Origin: JAPUME01 sp027294185
GTDB taxonomy: Bacteria; Acidobacteriota; Terriglobia; UBA7540; JAPUME01
DNA length: 64,000 bases
Assembly (NCBI GenBank): GCA_963555835.3
Contig: CAUVWZ020000002.1
Coordinates: 1,612,001 to 1,676,000, forward strand
Direction of reading: 5' to 3'
Shown: positions 39,222-48,541 of the stretch, piece after piece
Layout: each line of letters opens with the position of its first letter
Position numbering within the stretch: position 1 is the stretch's first letter
The notes under the pieces: model-generated
Database searches by the model: none
The model's input: the letters and a program-made list of their open reading frames with translations, nothing else
Told to the model about the DNA's origin: nothing
Translations under genes and position numbers: made by a program

Positions 39222-40690
39222 TCCGATTATTTGAGACACCTCTCCAGCCGCTTGATCAGAAACACTTGGCGCTAGGCTGTCATCCATCTCAAGCGGTCAA
39301 GCCGAGACAACATCTCGGCCCATATCTCCTTGCTTACCGCGACCTCCGCCATTTGAAACGTGACGATCCGGCTGTGCCGAACCACCTTCGCTCCGATCTT
39401 GATCAACTTGGTCAATAGGGTGCGAAGTGACCAGTGTTTGACGCTTCTAGGAAGGACCAGACGCCGCAGGAAGTTGCCCAGGTTGTAGGCCAAGACAAAC
39501 AACCCCAGCCTCACCTGGTTCGGGACAAAATGTTTGCAGGAGAGTCGTGTCCAGTTTAAGGCATACTTGCCTTCCTTGATCCACTGCTCTGCGGTACCGC
39601 GCCCGTTGTAGAAGTGAACCACACCTGGAGCTTGTGCGCTCATATTGGTCACAATGAAACCCACTCTCGGAAAGAGTTCGCCGCGATGCCACTCCACCTT
39701 GGCAATCACCCGGCGAGGCCGGTCCCAACTGGCTGCTTGATATCTGAAATCGGCAAACCAGGCGATGGGCTTTCGAGGCGGACGACCCGCAGGCCGGGTC
39801 AGCAGGTGTCGAATCTCGGCCTGAAGCACCTCGTTAGCGGGAAGCCGGATGGCATACAAAAATCCCTTCTCCTCCAAGTATTCATAAATGTCCGGCTTGG
39901 CGAAGGCGGCATCACCCCGAAAGTATTTGCGGACTTTCTTTTTCTCGTACCGAGCAACGATTGGTTCTAGCAGATCCTTCCAACGATCCGCGCTGTGAAC
40001 GTTGCCGGGCCGAAGCATGGAACCTTCGCAATCTCCGAACTGGTTGAAGCAAAATAGGGGATGGTAGCAGGTGCATCCGAAATGGCCGTTGTAGGCAGAG
40101 GCTTCTTGCTCGCCATGGACAGGACTTTCTGAACTGTCTATATCCAAAATGATTCGTCGATGAGTTGTTTTCTCCAGCGCTCTTTCCACCCATCGGCCAT
40201 TGACTTCCGAAAGGGCTTTGAGGTTGTCTTGGACGGACAGCATCTGGGTCTCAAATCGACCCATGGTGTTGGCGCTGGCGGCATTCTTTTCGTCGATCTT
40301 CTTTCCGGTGATCCTCCGCATAGTCGGATCAACCGATAAACGATTGGCATCGTTGACATCTTCATAACCAGCGAGGCGGCTGTATACCGATTGGCGCAGC
40401 AAGGCCGTGATGTCGTGCTGGATGTTGCGCCCTGTCCGGGAATCGTAAAGAACGGAGGGGACACTATCGAATAAAGCCAACGCCTCGTCCAAATCACGAT
40501 AGGCGAGAAGTCCGGCATCCGATGTGACCTTAGCCCCATGAAACTCAAGCCTTATACTGCCATCAAACCCGACCTTCAAACCTTCACCCTTGGAGTTGGC
40601 CATTTCTTACCCCATTTAATAGATTATATCTGCTGTAATTATAATGGGTTAGGGTGATATAAGAAGGCACGATGAGTGTCCCATATGGTG
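39222..40690 (-). mobile_element. Insertion sequence, IS1380 family (element 1)
   Basis: A single-transposase element. The imperfect terminal inverted repeats that I can see are near 39222-39240 (CCGATTATTTGAGACACC) and near 40672-40690 (reverse complement ACCATATGGGACACTC), sharing GACAC and the AT-rich lead. Alternatively, a 9-bp direct repeat TGGTGAATG at 39111-39119 and 40686-40694 could mark a wider insertion. The two solutions disagree, so borders are approximate. Confidence 0.65.
39272..40603 (-). CDS. IS1380-family transposase
   Basis: A 443-residue DDE transposase. It opens KVGFDGSIRLEFHGAKVTSD with LLAYRDLDEAL, has LLRQSVYSRLAGYEDVNDAN, the first Asp in RIILDIDSSESPVHGEQEAS, the second in RKYFRGDAAFAKPDIYEYLE and the Glu in GRGTAEQWIKEGKYALNWTR, followed by FVLAYNLGNFLRRL. 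These are the IS1380 hallmarks. The protein appears full length, so the element may still be active. It is only moderately similar to the transposase at 41248-42576, so the two are separate arrivals. Confidence 0.92.
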   Translation of the reverse strand: MANSKGEGLKVGFDGSIRLEFHGAKVTSDAGLLAYRDLDEALALFDSVPSVLYDSRTGRNIQHDITALLRQSVYSRLAGYEDVNDANRLSVDPTMRRITGKKIDEKNAASANTMGRFETQMLSVQDNLKALSEVNGRWVERALEKTTHRRIILDIDSSESPVHGEQEASAYNGHFGCTCYHPLFCFNQFGDCEGSMLRPGNVHSADRWKDLLEPIVARYEKKKVRKYFRGDAAFAKPDIYEYLEEKGFLYAIRLPANEVLQAEIRHLLTRPAGRPPRKPIAWFADFRYQAASWDRPRRVIAKVEWHRGELFPRVGFIVTNMSAQAPGVVHFYNGRGTAEQWIKEGKYALNWTRLSCKHFVPNQVRLGLFVLAYNLGNFLRRLVLPRSVKHWSLRTLLTKLIKIGAKVVRHSRIVTFQMAEVAVSKEIWAEMLSRLDRLRWMTA

Positions 40691-41020
40691 AATGGGGGTT
40701 TGAATGTCTAAGGAGTGTTCGGCTGTTTTTCCAACGCCGGTTTTCTCAAATCGGATATTCTTTGAAGTCGTCCGGATCCCCGAGCCGGATCCCTTGGTGA
40801 GGAAGTGAATAGCAAGGGCTGCACCGCCGGCAATTCCGACGATCAGGCCGACTTGTTTGGCGAGTTCTGATCCAGTTAGCCCAGGAAGCTCTCCACTTCT
40901 ATCAACAAACTTCCCATTTACGGTTGTCGGAGCGACACCGATGCTCACAAGAGCCAAAACCAAGAGTGAGCCAACTGCTCGCCGGAAAGAACCAAACGTG
41001 GATATAATTTGAGTTTTCAT
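40649..41020 (-). pseudogene. Signal peptide-bearing ASH-domain protein, N-terminal fragment
   Basis: ATG 41020 has a strong AAGGAGAAAG site and begins an exported protein: signal GSLLVLALVSIGVAPTTVNG, a second hydrophobic stretch QVGLIVGIAGGAALAIHFLT, then TTSKNIRFEKTGVGKTAEHS and LDIQ, the first strands of an ASH-type beta-sandwich. At about 40690 the sequence enters the IS1380 element and the frame ends inside it at 40649 after unrelated residues. The missing second half of an ASH domain lies across the element at 38749-39140. This is the 5' piece of an IS-broken surface or periplasmic protein gene. Confidence 0.6.
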
Positions 41021-41247
41021 CTTCTTTCTCCTTTTCACGGGAAGTTCCGTTTTCAACTTTACCTTTGCGCAAAATCATACACGAGCGCCCCTCTCGCTAC
41101 AAGTTCCAATCGCCGTGGCCTCTTTGGGGCTCGCTTTGGCCATTCCGCTGCCCTTCTTGGTCTCTTTCCCGCCTCCAACCTGCCTCGCAGCTGACACTTG
41201 TCCGCACTGGATGACTTCTGAGCGCTGGATTTCCTTCTCCTGGTTCG

Positions 41248-42576
41248 CTAGCCGTCCGGCAGGGGCAATGCCGCGACCATTCTCAGCATGCTGCCGAACA
41301 GCCTCCGACTCAGGTGCCCTTCAGCCAGCAAAAGCCAGTAATAGCGTGCGTGCTTCACCAGTCGTCCGCCGGTCTTCACTAACCGTTGCTGTAAACTTGT
41401 CAGCGACCAGTTCCCGATTCTTTGCGGCAATGCCAGCCGCCGCCAAAGGTTGCCCAGGTTATAGGCGATGATGGTGAGCCACAACCGGACCTCGTTCGAC
41501 CGGAACCGGTGACAACTGAGCCGCGTCATTTTCACTGCTTGCTTTCCTTCTTTGATCCACTGCTCCGCTGTCCCCCGTTTGTTGTAAAACCGTACCACCG
41601 CCCGACTCGGAAACGTCAGGTTCGTCACAATGAACCTGACTCGCGGGTACAACTCTCCCAGATGATGCTCTACCTTCGCCACCACCCTTCGGGCCGTCTT
41701 CCATCCGGCTGCCTGGTACAGAAATCCCTTGTATTCGACCAGCGGTTTCTTGCTGGGCCTGCCCACCGGGCGCGGCACCAGTTCGGCAATATCTCGTTCC
41801 AGGTTGTCGTTAGAAGGAATGCGAATGGCGTACTTCACGCCCCGCTCCTCCAGCGCCTCATAGATCTCCGGTTTGGCGAAGGCGGCGTCGGCACGAAACA
41901 CCACCTCCTTGCCCAGCGTCTGCTGCCGCTCAATCTCCGGCAGGAGAAGTGCTTCCCAGTCCTCGGCACCGTGCACGTTTCCAGGACGGAGCTTCGCCGC
42001 CAGACAGTCGCCGTCTCGATTAAACAGCAACAGCGGGTGATAACACATGGACTCGAAGTGCCCGTTGTAGGCGCTATTCTCCTGTTCGCCGTAGACCGGA
42101 ATCTCGGTCGAATCCATGTCCAGCACGGTTCGGTCCGGTGAATCAATCGCTTCTGCATTGCCGATCAGCTCTCGGTTTACCCGTGCCAGCCCCGCGAAGT
42201 TTTCCTCCTCAGCCAGAAGTTCCGTCTCGAAGGTTTGCAACCGGGATGGCAGTGCTGCCCCTCGATCCCAATTCTTCTCTGAACCGATTAGCCGGAAGGT
42301 CGGATCTCGTGAGAGTTGCTCGGCATCGTTCACATCCTCGTACCCAGCCAGGCGACTGTACACGGACTGCCGTAGAAGGTCCGCAAAGGGCAACCGCGCA
42401 TTGTTCGCTCGAGAATCGCTCAAGTGCTGCTCGACGAGTTCGCCGAATCCCAATCGCTCGTCCAACTCGCGCACAAGAATCAGACCTCCGTTGGAGGTCA
42501 CCCGTGATCCCTGAAAAGCGACCCGCAAAAACCGGTTGAATGACAGTTGAAATCCCTGTTTTTGGCTCTCACCCAT
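41248..42576 (-). CDS. IS1380-family transposase (element 2)
   Basis: A complete 442-residue DDE transposase: LRVAFQGSRVTSNGGLILVR, LLRQSVYSRLAGYEDVNDAE, catalytic Asp in TVLDMDSTEIPVYGEQENSA, second Asp in VVFRADAAFAKPEIYEALEE and Glu in NKRGTAEQWIKEGKQAVKMT, then IIAYNLGNLWRRLALP. ATG 42576 is chosen because GGAGGTG lies ten bases upstream. It is head-to-tail with element 1 on the same strand. I could not find convincing terminal repeats; the element probably spans about 41100-42650. Confidence 0.92.
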   Translation of the reverse strand: MGESQKQGFQLSFNRFLRVAFQGSRVTSNGGLILVRELDERLGFGELVEQHLSDSRANNARLPFADLLRQSVYSRLAGYEDVNDAEQLSRDPTFRLIGSEKNWDRGAALPSRLQTFETELLAEEENFAGLARVNRELIGNAEAIDSPDRTVLDMDSTEIPVYGEQENSAYNGHFESMCYHPLLLFNRDGDCLAAKLRPGNVHGAEDWEALLLPEIERQQTLGKEVVFRADAAFAKPEIYEALEERGVKYAIRIPSNDNLERDIAELVPRPVGRPSKKPLVEYKGFLYQAAGWKTARRVVAKVEHHLGELYPRVRFIVTNLTFPSRAVVRFYNKRGTAEQWIKEGKQAVKMTRLSCHRFRSNEVRLWLTIIAYNLGNLWRRLALPQRIGNWSLTSLQQRLVKTGGRLVKHARYYWLLLAEGHLSRRLFGSMLRMVAALPLPDG

Positions 42577-42777
42577 TGGGTTTACACCTCCGGAAAGCAA
42601 TGTTGATGCTAGAACCCGCATCAAAATTGATGTTGGAGGTTAGTCGAGGGTTGCTTCTACGATTTCAAACTTGAAATGCGGGCTTAAATCATTTCGTGAA
42701 AAGGCTTTCCGCCCGGCGGTCCTTTTGCTATGATGCGCCCCAGGAGGGGGAAGCTGTATAAAGGACGGTAACAATCC

Positions 42778-43953
42778 GTGAAGTGTCCTAAATGTGGTTT
42801 TGTCAGTTTTCCCGACTTGGCGGAATGTAAGCGGTGTGGCCATGCGTTCAAGCAGATCGCTGATCTGCCCATCGAGTCCGACCTCGACATCTCGCTTGCC
42901 CCTCCGATTGAATCTCCCATGCTGGAAGAGACTCCTCTCATCCCCTCGGCCCCGGAATCTCTCCTCGAACCCGACGAGTCCGCAGGAAAGATTGAGTTTT
43001 CTCCCGCCGTGGCCGCCCCGCAGGGGCAATGGTGGAAGGAAGAGGTCAGCCGCAAAGTCAGAATTTTCCGCAAAAAGCGTGCGGCCCGATTGAAAGCCTT
43101 CGGCGGATCGCCGGCGGAGGTGATGCCGGAGGAGGAAGAAGACTCTCCCGTGGCCTCTCAGGAACTTGTGGGGGACGGAAATATTTTACAGTTCCGTTAC
43201 GTCGCACTCGAAGAGGCAAAAAAGACAGAGACGCCGGGGGAAGAGGATCTGGGGGAGATGCACCTCCACGAACCCGATCCGGGTTCCCTTACCCTGGATG
43301 CCGAGCCAACCCCTCCATCGTCGCTCGACGCCGGGGAGATCCCCCTGGAACAATCTCAGCGCGTAGGCCTTCCCTCGGAATTGGATGCGGAAATCGAACC
43401 AGATATTAACCCTGCCATTTCCGGATACGACGAAGCGCCGGCTTCGTGGCCCTCGGAGCGTGCGTCGCTCGGGGCGCGCTTTTGGGCCGGGCTGATCGAT
43501 GCAATGGTGCTCGCCTCGGCCTCTGCCCTTTTTGCCGGAATCTTCTGGCTGGCCGGCGGCATCGTTCCCCGGGTAACCCTGAGCTGGGCGGTGGGCGGTT
43601 CCATTCTGGCCCTGTTCACGGTGGCATACTTCGGAGGCTTCACTGCCCTGCGGCAGGCCACTCCCGGTCTGGTATGGATGGGGCTCGAGGTGCGAAGCAT
43701 GGACGGAGAGCCGCCCCGAGCAAGCCAGGCGCTCTGGCGTGGGCTGGGTTATCTGGTGTCCGCCGGGTCGCTTCTGTTGGGATTCCTCTGGGCGTTGATC
43801 GACGAGGATCATCTGACCTGGCACGATCGAATTTCAGATACGTTTCTTTCACCCGTTGACGCGGGCGAACCCATAGAAAATTCCGAAGAAGGCCTCGTCC
43901 CGGATCTCGGCGATGTCCCATCGAGGGGCGCAATCGACCCAGGCCTTTTTTGA
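42778..43953 (+). CDS. Zinc-ribbon and RDD-domain membrane protein
   Basis: A 391-residue protein. Residues 1-25 are a zinc ribbon (MKCPKCGFVSFPDLAECKRC, four Cys in two CxxC pairs). An acidic, low-complexity linker of about 200 residues follows. The C-terminal 150 residues are an RDD domain with three or four helices: SLGARFWAGLIDAMVLASAS with the Arg-Asp characteristic, AVGGSILALFTVAYFGGFTA, QATPGLVWMGLEVRSMDGEP and WHDRISDTFLS. RDD proteins are mostly uncharacterised membrane proteins, a few tied to ion transport. The GTG start at 42778 directly opens the zinc ribbon. No partner is clear. Confidence 0.85.
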   Translation: MKCPKCGFVSFPDLAECKRCGHAFKQIADLPIESDLDISLAPPIESPMLEETPLIPSAPESLLEPDESAGKIEFSPAVAAPQGQWWKEEVSRKVRIFRKKRAARLKAFGGSPAEVMPEEEEDSPVASQELVGDGNILQFRYVALEEAKKTETPGEEDLGEMHLHEPDPGSLTLDAEPTPPSSLDAGEIPLEQSQRVGLPSELDAEIEPDINPAISGYDEAPASWPSERASLGARFWAGLIDAMVLASASALFAGIFWLAGGIVPRVTLSWAVGGSILALFTVAYFGGFTALRQATPGLVWMGLEVRSMDGEPPRASQALWRGLGYLVSAGSLLLGFLWALIDEDHLTWHDRISDTFLSPVDAGEPIENSEEGLVPDLGDVPSRGAIDPGLF

Positions 43954-44262
43954 AATAAGAGAAATAATAAGGGAATGGGACTGCCGATATGAGCAGGATA
44001 AGTTTCCTCAATCAGAAACTGGGCAAGCGATTCAGCCGCCGCCAGGAACAAGGCAAGGCGCGGCTCACAATGCCGCGCAGCCCGTCCCCACCTCAGACTC
44101 CGCCCCAGCCCAAAAAAGGTACGTCGCGGGAGCGAGTCTCCCGTTAGTTCCTGCCGGCGGCGCTAACCCCACGACAACCTTTGGGTGCAAGGAAGCATCC
44201 ATGCATAGGAACAAGACGGCATCAGGGCAAGCGGAATTGTTCCGTCGGGCTATCTTGCGGAA
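43954..44262. other. Intergenic spacer without a recognisable gene
   Basis: The 309 bases after the RDD gene carry open frames on both strands but none with a ribosome binding site or familiar sequence. No RNA gene or repeat was found. The promoter of the S41 gene follows directly. Confidence 0.5.
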
Positions 44263-44271
44263 TGGTATAAT
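44263..44271 (+). promoter_or_regulatory. Extended -10 promoter for the S41 gene
   Basis: TGG-TATAAT (44263-44271) is an extended -10 motif with a perfect hexamer, 47 bases ahead of ATG 44319. A matching -35 box at 17 bases is not evident, as is usual for the extended -10 class. Confidence 0.5.
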
Positions 44272-44318
44272 GGGTGGAACCGTGGGCATTCAACCAAAAG
44301 AAACGGGTAAGGAATCGC

Positions 44319-45536
44319 ATGTCTAAGCGGGCGCGCTTCGTTCTAATCAGCCTTTCCTCCCTGGTGGTGACATATGCGCTGATTGGCGCTCTGCTGGGGA
44401 AGAACGATGACACGCGCAAGACCTACCGGAACCTGGGTGTCTACAGCGAAGTCCTCTCTCGCATCAAGATGGATTACGTCGTGGAACCCGACCTGCGCAA
44501 GACAACCCGGGGCGCCTTGAGAGGCTTGCTCGAATCCCTGGACCCCTACAACACCTATTTCACCGCCGAAGAATATCGAGCCTATGATCAGAATAAGAGC
44601 GGGGGACCTGCAAACCTCGGCCTGATCCTGTGGAAGCGCGGCTATGCGGCGGTCATCTCCGTCGTGCCGGGAAGCCCGGCGGATAGGGCCGGCCTGGCGC
44701 GCGGCGACATGATTGAAACCATTGACCGCGCCTCCACACGCCAGCTCTCGTTGGTTCAGGTCATGCGACTCCTTCAGGGTCCCGAAGGGTCCGAGGTGAA
44801 CCTGGTCATCATTCGCCAGGACCGCGGCGAATCGCAGCAGCTCTCTCTGGTCCGAAGCAAAATCCAGTATCCCCCGGTCACGACCCAATGGGTGAAGCAG
44901 GGAGTGGGTTACCTTCGAGTCCCGAGCCTGGAAAAAGGGAAGGCCGCCGAAATCCGCACCAAGCTGAAAGCTTTGATCGACGGCGGTGCGGAGAAGATTG
45001 TGCTCGACCTGCGCGACTGCGCCACCGGCGATTCGGACGAAAGCACTGAGGTGGCCAACTTCTTCATCGAACGTGGCCTCATCACCTTTCTCGAGGGACA
45101 GCGATTCCCGCGTCAGGAATCGGTGGCGGATGCCGGCAAATCCTTCTGTAAGCTGCCTCTCGTGGTGCTGATCAACGGTTCGACCGCGGGACCCGCAGAA
45201 ATCCTCGCCTCGGCACTGATGGAGAACGAGCGGGGCAAGCTGGTCGGACAACGTAGCTTCGGCGTGGGTTCCGTGCAGAGAATCATCCCGCTGGACGACG
45301 GCGACGCCCTATTGCTTTCCGTCGCGAAATATCATTCGCCCTCAGGTATTAAGATTCAGGATGAAGGGGTGAAACCCAACGTCGAAGCGGTTCTTGAAAT
45401 CGAACGGGATACTGACGCAGAGAAAACCGACCTGAACGCCCGGCCCCGACTGCGCGACCGTTTCAACACCGAGGACGACACGCAACTTCGCAAGGCCCTT
45501 GAAGTCCTCGAGGAGTCTCTGCCGCAGGCCGCCTGA
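44319..45536 (+). CDS. S41-family (CtpA-like) protein lacking the catalytic Ser and Lys
   Basis: A membrane-anchored carboxyl-terminal-processing-protease homologue of 405 residues: N-terminal helix FVLISLSSLVVTYALIGALL, a helical domain (LRGLLESLDPYNTYFTAEEY), a PDZ domain (LILWKRGYAAVISVVPGSPA, DRAGLARGDMIETIDRA) and the S41 core. In active enzymes the nucleophile lies in a SASASE-like motif and the Lys 25 residues later in FGKG. Here the motif is NGSTAGPAEIL with Gly at about 291, and FGVGSVQ with Val at about 316, exactly 25 apart. Both catalytic residues are therefore replaced, and I predict a non-proteolytic binding or regulatory protein. ATG 44319 with AAGGA is preferred over GTG 44274. 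Confidence 0.88.
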   Translation: MSKRARFVLISLSSLVVTYALIGALLGKNDDTRKTYRNLGVYSEVLSRIKMDYVVEPDLRKTTRGALRGLLESLDPYNTYFTAEEYRAYDQNKSGGPANLGLILWKRGYAAVISVVPGSPADRAGLARGDMIETIDRASTRQLSLVQVMRLLQGPEGSEVNLVIIRQDRGESQQLSLVRSKIQYPPVTTQWVKQGVGYLRVPSLEKGKAAEIRTKLKALIDGGAEKIVLDLRDCATGDSDESTEVANFFIERGLITFLEGQRFPRQESVADAGKSFCKLPLVVLINGSTAGPAEILASALMENERGKLVGQRSFGVGSVQRIIPLDDGDALLLSVAKYHSPSGIKIQDEGVKPNVEAVLEIERDTDAEKTDLNARPRLRDRFNTEDDTQLRKALEVLEESLPQAA

Positions 45537-45775
45537 ACCCACCTAACTTTTTCCCCAAAAGCGAAATGGATACCTTTCTGAGGTGCGCCCGGGATTCGAT
45601 CCGTCCGGAAAATCAAGCCCTACGCCGGGACGCTCATACGCTGATCATTCTGCTGAGATTTGAAATATCAGGAAAGAGAGATGGGGAAAACTCGGAGGTT
45701 GACGACCCTCAGCCGGGGGGAATCCTGTCGATGGATGGATGGAAAGATGGAAGGGGGGTTCCATTCGTGGGAAGA

Positions 45776-46435
45776 CTATTCAAACTCCGGAACTTGCGTC
45801 AGTGATACGGTTAAATCCCGGTCCAGACGCATTCCGACTACCGACCCGGCCTGCAGAGATACGTTTTTCCCCTTCGGCAAAACGATGGCCGTAATCAGCC
45901 CCACGACACCGGTCATGATCGCCGTACGCGGTCCCACCAACGCGCCGCCTCCCGCTGCCCCAGTGAAGATCGTCATACGCTTCCAAATGGAAGTTCCCCC
46001 ACCCTTCAGGTCCCCTTCCAAACCAATGTCGGGAACCCTGCTTCCCTCCGTGGCAAAAACTTCCGTCAGGGAACCGATGAGGGAGACTTTCTCGCCGCTG
46101 GAAAGCTCGACGGTGTCAAACAGGATTGTCAGCCAGCCGGCGCGCCCTTTTCGCCGGGCAGGGGATACCTCGCCTACGTGACCATCGACGCGCAATCCGC
46201 GAGGCAAAACCTCGGCGTCTTCGACGATCACCGGGTCGAGCAGAGTCGCCAACACACGGTCGCCTTCTTTAGAAGTTTTCGTGGCGACCGTCGTGTGCAG
46301 TTGCAGCTTGAATTCCGTGCCTTCCGGAATGGTGTAATCCCACAGTTCCTCGGCCTCGGTGTCCTGGGCGCGAAGCCCGGGCAGGGCCCACAACAAGGCC
46401 GCCATCATCGCTATAATTGCCTGCTTGACCGTCAT
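45776..46435 (-). CDS. Secreted hypothetical protein
   Basis: A 219-residue exported protein. The signal IIAMMAALLWALPGLRAQ is followed by TIPEGTEFKLQLHTTVATKT and SKEGDRVLATLLDPVIVEDA, then VDGHVGEVSPARRKGRAGWL and a Gly-rich hydrophobic stretch (IFTGAAGGGALVGPRTAIMT, GVVGLITAIVLPKGKNV). The first half resembles the beta-domain found in TrbI/VirB10-like and related secreted proteins of Acidobacteriota, but I cannot name a family with certainty. ATG 46435 is preferred, preceded by GGGAGGAA. Converges on the S41 gene; no operon partner. Confidence 0.6.
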   Translation of the reverse strand: MTVKQAIIAMMAALLWALPGLRAQDTEAEELWDYTIPEGTEFKLQLHTTVATKTSKEGDRVLATLLDPVIVEDAEVLPRGLRVDGHVGEVSPARRKGRAGWLTILFDTVELSSGEKVSLIGSLTEVFATEGSRVPDIGLEGDLKGGGTSIWKRMTIFTGAAGGGALVGPRTAIMTGVVGLITAIVLPKGKNVSLQAGSVVGMRLDRDLTVSLTQVPEFE

Positions 46436-46899
46436 CCGGTTCCTCCCAACGGGCCGCGAGGAAGGCGACTCCATCAGCCCCCCATCGCTCGCTACGCGGT
46501 GAACTTCATCGGATCATATATTTCAACATGATATGGAAATTCCGTCAAAGGGAAACTCACCGCCTCCAAACCTCTTCCAACCAAATTCGATGCAATTCCC
46601 ACCCCGGGGTTGGCAGCCGGGTGAAATAATCCTGCGACCTCACAACAGGGAAAAATCCGTGAAAGCAAATCCAAATCCAACTCTGCGATTTCCGAGCGCC
46701 TCTTCCAGTCGACCTACTGCGACAAATCCCCCCTGAAGTCAGCTTGATACCGCCACCGTGTTATAGTGAAGCGCTCAAGCCCGCGGAGCGGCACCTCAGG
46801 CCCACTCCTTCCTGATGACATCATGTTATAGTAAATTACTCTGAAACAGCCGAAGGCGTTTGTTGAGCACGGGCTGTATCTTCCTCCAGGATGCATACC

Positions 46900-47913
46900 A
46901 TGAGACTTGTAACTTACGAGGCAGGCAAAAAGACGCAACAGCGCGTGGGAGTGGTGGTGCCAGGGACCGGCCCCGGAAGCGAGCGTATACTCGACGTGGC
47001 GGGGCTTGTGCGGCTGCTGGGCAGCGGCGGCTTGCCCCGGAAGCTCAAGGCCGGCCCTTCGTTCAGGAAAACGAGGGATACTCTGCTGGCCTCCCCTCGC
47101 TCGGCAGGCGATATGATTGCCCTATTGCAGGCCGGAGGCAAGTATTATCGAGCGCTCGACCGAACGGCCCGTGCTCTGGCCCGATACGAGGACGGCACCG
47201 GGAAAGCGAAGCTCAAATCCCTTTTCCGGCCTCTCGATCGGGTGCGGCTGAAGGCTCCCGTCCCCCAACCGAAAAAGATCATCGCCGTAGGGCTCAACTA
47301 CGCCGACCATGCCGCTGAACAAGGCCGCACGCCTCCGGAAAAACCGGTTTTCTTCGGCATCTACGCCAACGCCGTCATCGGACCGGGCGAGGACATCGAA
47401 CTGCCCCCGAACAGCGGTCAGGTGGATTGGGAAGCGGAACTGGCCGTGGTGATGGGGCGCGGCGGGCGAAACATTCCCGAGGAACGCGCCCTGGACTACG
47501 TGGCAGGCTACACAGTCTATAACGACGTCAGCGCTCGCGACATGCAGTTCAGCGATCGGCAGTTTTTCCGGGGCAAAGGGTGTGACACCTTCGCGCCGAT
47601 GGGACCGTGGGTCGTCACCAGCGACGAAATCCCCGACCCGCACTCGCTGCCGATTTCCTCCCGGGTCAACGGCACCCTGATGCAGAGTTCGAACACTTCA
47701 GACTTGATCTTCCGGATTCCTTTTCTGATCAGCTACCTGTCACAGTCCATGACCTGGGAACCCGGAGACATTCTCTCTACCGGCACCCCGGGCGGCGTGG
47801 GAGTTTTTCGCAATCCACCCATCTTCTTAAAGCCCGGGGACAGCGTAAGTGTTACCCTCGGTAAAATCGGGACCCTCGCCAACCCGGTCGTAGGGCCGCG
47901 CACCGCCGGCTGA
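46900..47913 (+). CDS. Fumarylacetoacetate hydrolase-family protein
   Basis: A 337-residue member of the FAH fold, which includes hydrolases, decarboxylases and isomerases acting on 2-oxo acids with a divalent metal. Key pieces: IAVGLNYADHAAEQG, KPVFFGIYANAVIGPGEDIE, DWEAELAVVMGRGGRNIPEE with the metal-binding Glu residues, GYTVYNDVSARDMQFSDRQF, KGCDTFAPMGPWVVTSDEI and ILSTGTPGGVGVFRNPP. The first 90 residues are the usual variable N-terminal extension. ATG 46900 is chosen; ATG 46891 is also possible. The substrate is unknown, and tadA follows after 19 bases. Confidence 0.92.
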   Translation: MRLVTYEAGKKTQQRVGVVVPGTGPGSERILDVAGLVRLLGSGGLPRKLKAGPSFRKTRDTLLASPRSAGDMIALLQAGGKYYRALDRTARALARYEDGTGKAKLKSLFRPLDRVRLKAPVPQPKKIIAVGLNYADHAAEQGRTPPEKPVFFGIYANAVIGPGEDIELPPNSGQVDWEAELAVVMGRGGRNIPEERALDYVAGYTVYNDVSARDMQFSDRQFFRGKGCDTFAPMGPWVVTSDEIPDPHSLPISSRVNGTLMQSSNTSDLIFRIPFLISYLSQSMTWEPGDILSTGTPGGVGVFRNPPIFLKPGDSVSVTLGKIGTLANPVVGPRTAG

Positions 47914-47932
47914 TGGCCCTCACCCGAGGCCG

Positions 47933-48493
47933 GTGATTGCGATCCCTTCCGAAACCATGAAGCTGTTTCAGGCCAGGAGAAAAGCCTCCCCGCTGCGAAT
48001 GTCCGGACTCCGAAAATTCGAAGCAGGCTCGGACGCCACCTTCATGCAATCTGCGCTCTTGGAAGCCGAACGGGCCGCGCGGGAGGGTGAGGTGCCTGTG
48101 GGAGCGGTCATCGTGCAGGGGGGGAAGGTTATCGCGCGCGCACACAACCGCCCGATTCATCTGTCGGACCCCGGCGCGCACGCCGAAATGCTCGTCCTGC
48201 GCCGTGCCGGCAGAAAGCTCGGGAACTACCGCCTCAAGGGCTGCACCCTGTATGCTACAATCGAGCCGTGTGCGATGTGCGCCGGGGCGATGGTCGTGGC
48301 GCGGATTGAGCGGGTCGTCTTCGGCGCCCGCGATCCGAAAGCAGGCGCTGCAGGGTCCGTCCTCTCCGTGATTGGGAATCCCAGGCTTAATCACCGCCCG
48401 GAGGTCGTCTCCGGAGTTTTGGAAGGTGATTGTGCCCGCCTGTTACGAAGTTTCTTCCGATCCGCCAGAAAACGATCGCGCCCGGCCCGGTAG
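47933..48493 (+). CDS. tadA: tRNA-specific adenosine deaminase TadA
   Basis: Deaminates A34 to inosine in tRNA-Arg(ACG). The cytidine-deaminase-like zinc site is intact: HAEM (His and catalytic Glu, about residues 82-85) and PCAMC in TIEPCAMCAGAMVVARIERV. The active-site stretches VPVGAVIVQGGKVIARAHNR and VFGARDPKAGAAGSVLSVIG are typical. The first 35 residues lack counterparts in TadA, so the true start may be ATG 47999 rather than GTG 47933; neither has a good ribosome binding site. tRNA-Ser follows 49 bases downstream. Confidence 0.93.
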   Translation: MIAIPSETMKLFQARRKASPLRMSGLRKFEAGSDATFMQSALLEAERAAREGEVPVGAVIVQGGKVIARAHNRPIHLSDPGAHAEMLVLRRAGRKLGNYRLKGCTLYATIEPCAMCAGAMVVARIERVVFGARDPKAGAAGSVLSVIGNPRLNHRPEVVSGVLEGDCARLLRSFFRSARKRSRPAR

Positions 48494-48541
48494 GGCACAC
48501 CTCGGCCAGTGTTCGTTACCCATCGTTCATTCGGCTCTCAT

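Noticed and set aside
39072..39287. 71-codon minus-strand frame starting in the transposase end
   Set aside because: Its C-terminal half looks like the last strands of an outer-membrane barrel (NADFNVGVVIEF), but the start lies inside the IS and I cannot decide between a gene remnant and chance; the ASH frame overlaps it.
46757..46832. Repeated TTATAGT boxes before the FAH gene
   Set aside because: Two -10-like hexamers are present at 46757-46766 and 46826-46832, but no acceptable -35 box lies upstream of either.
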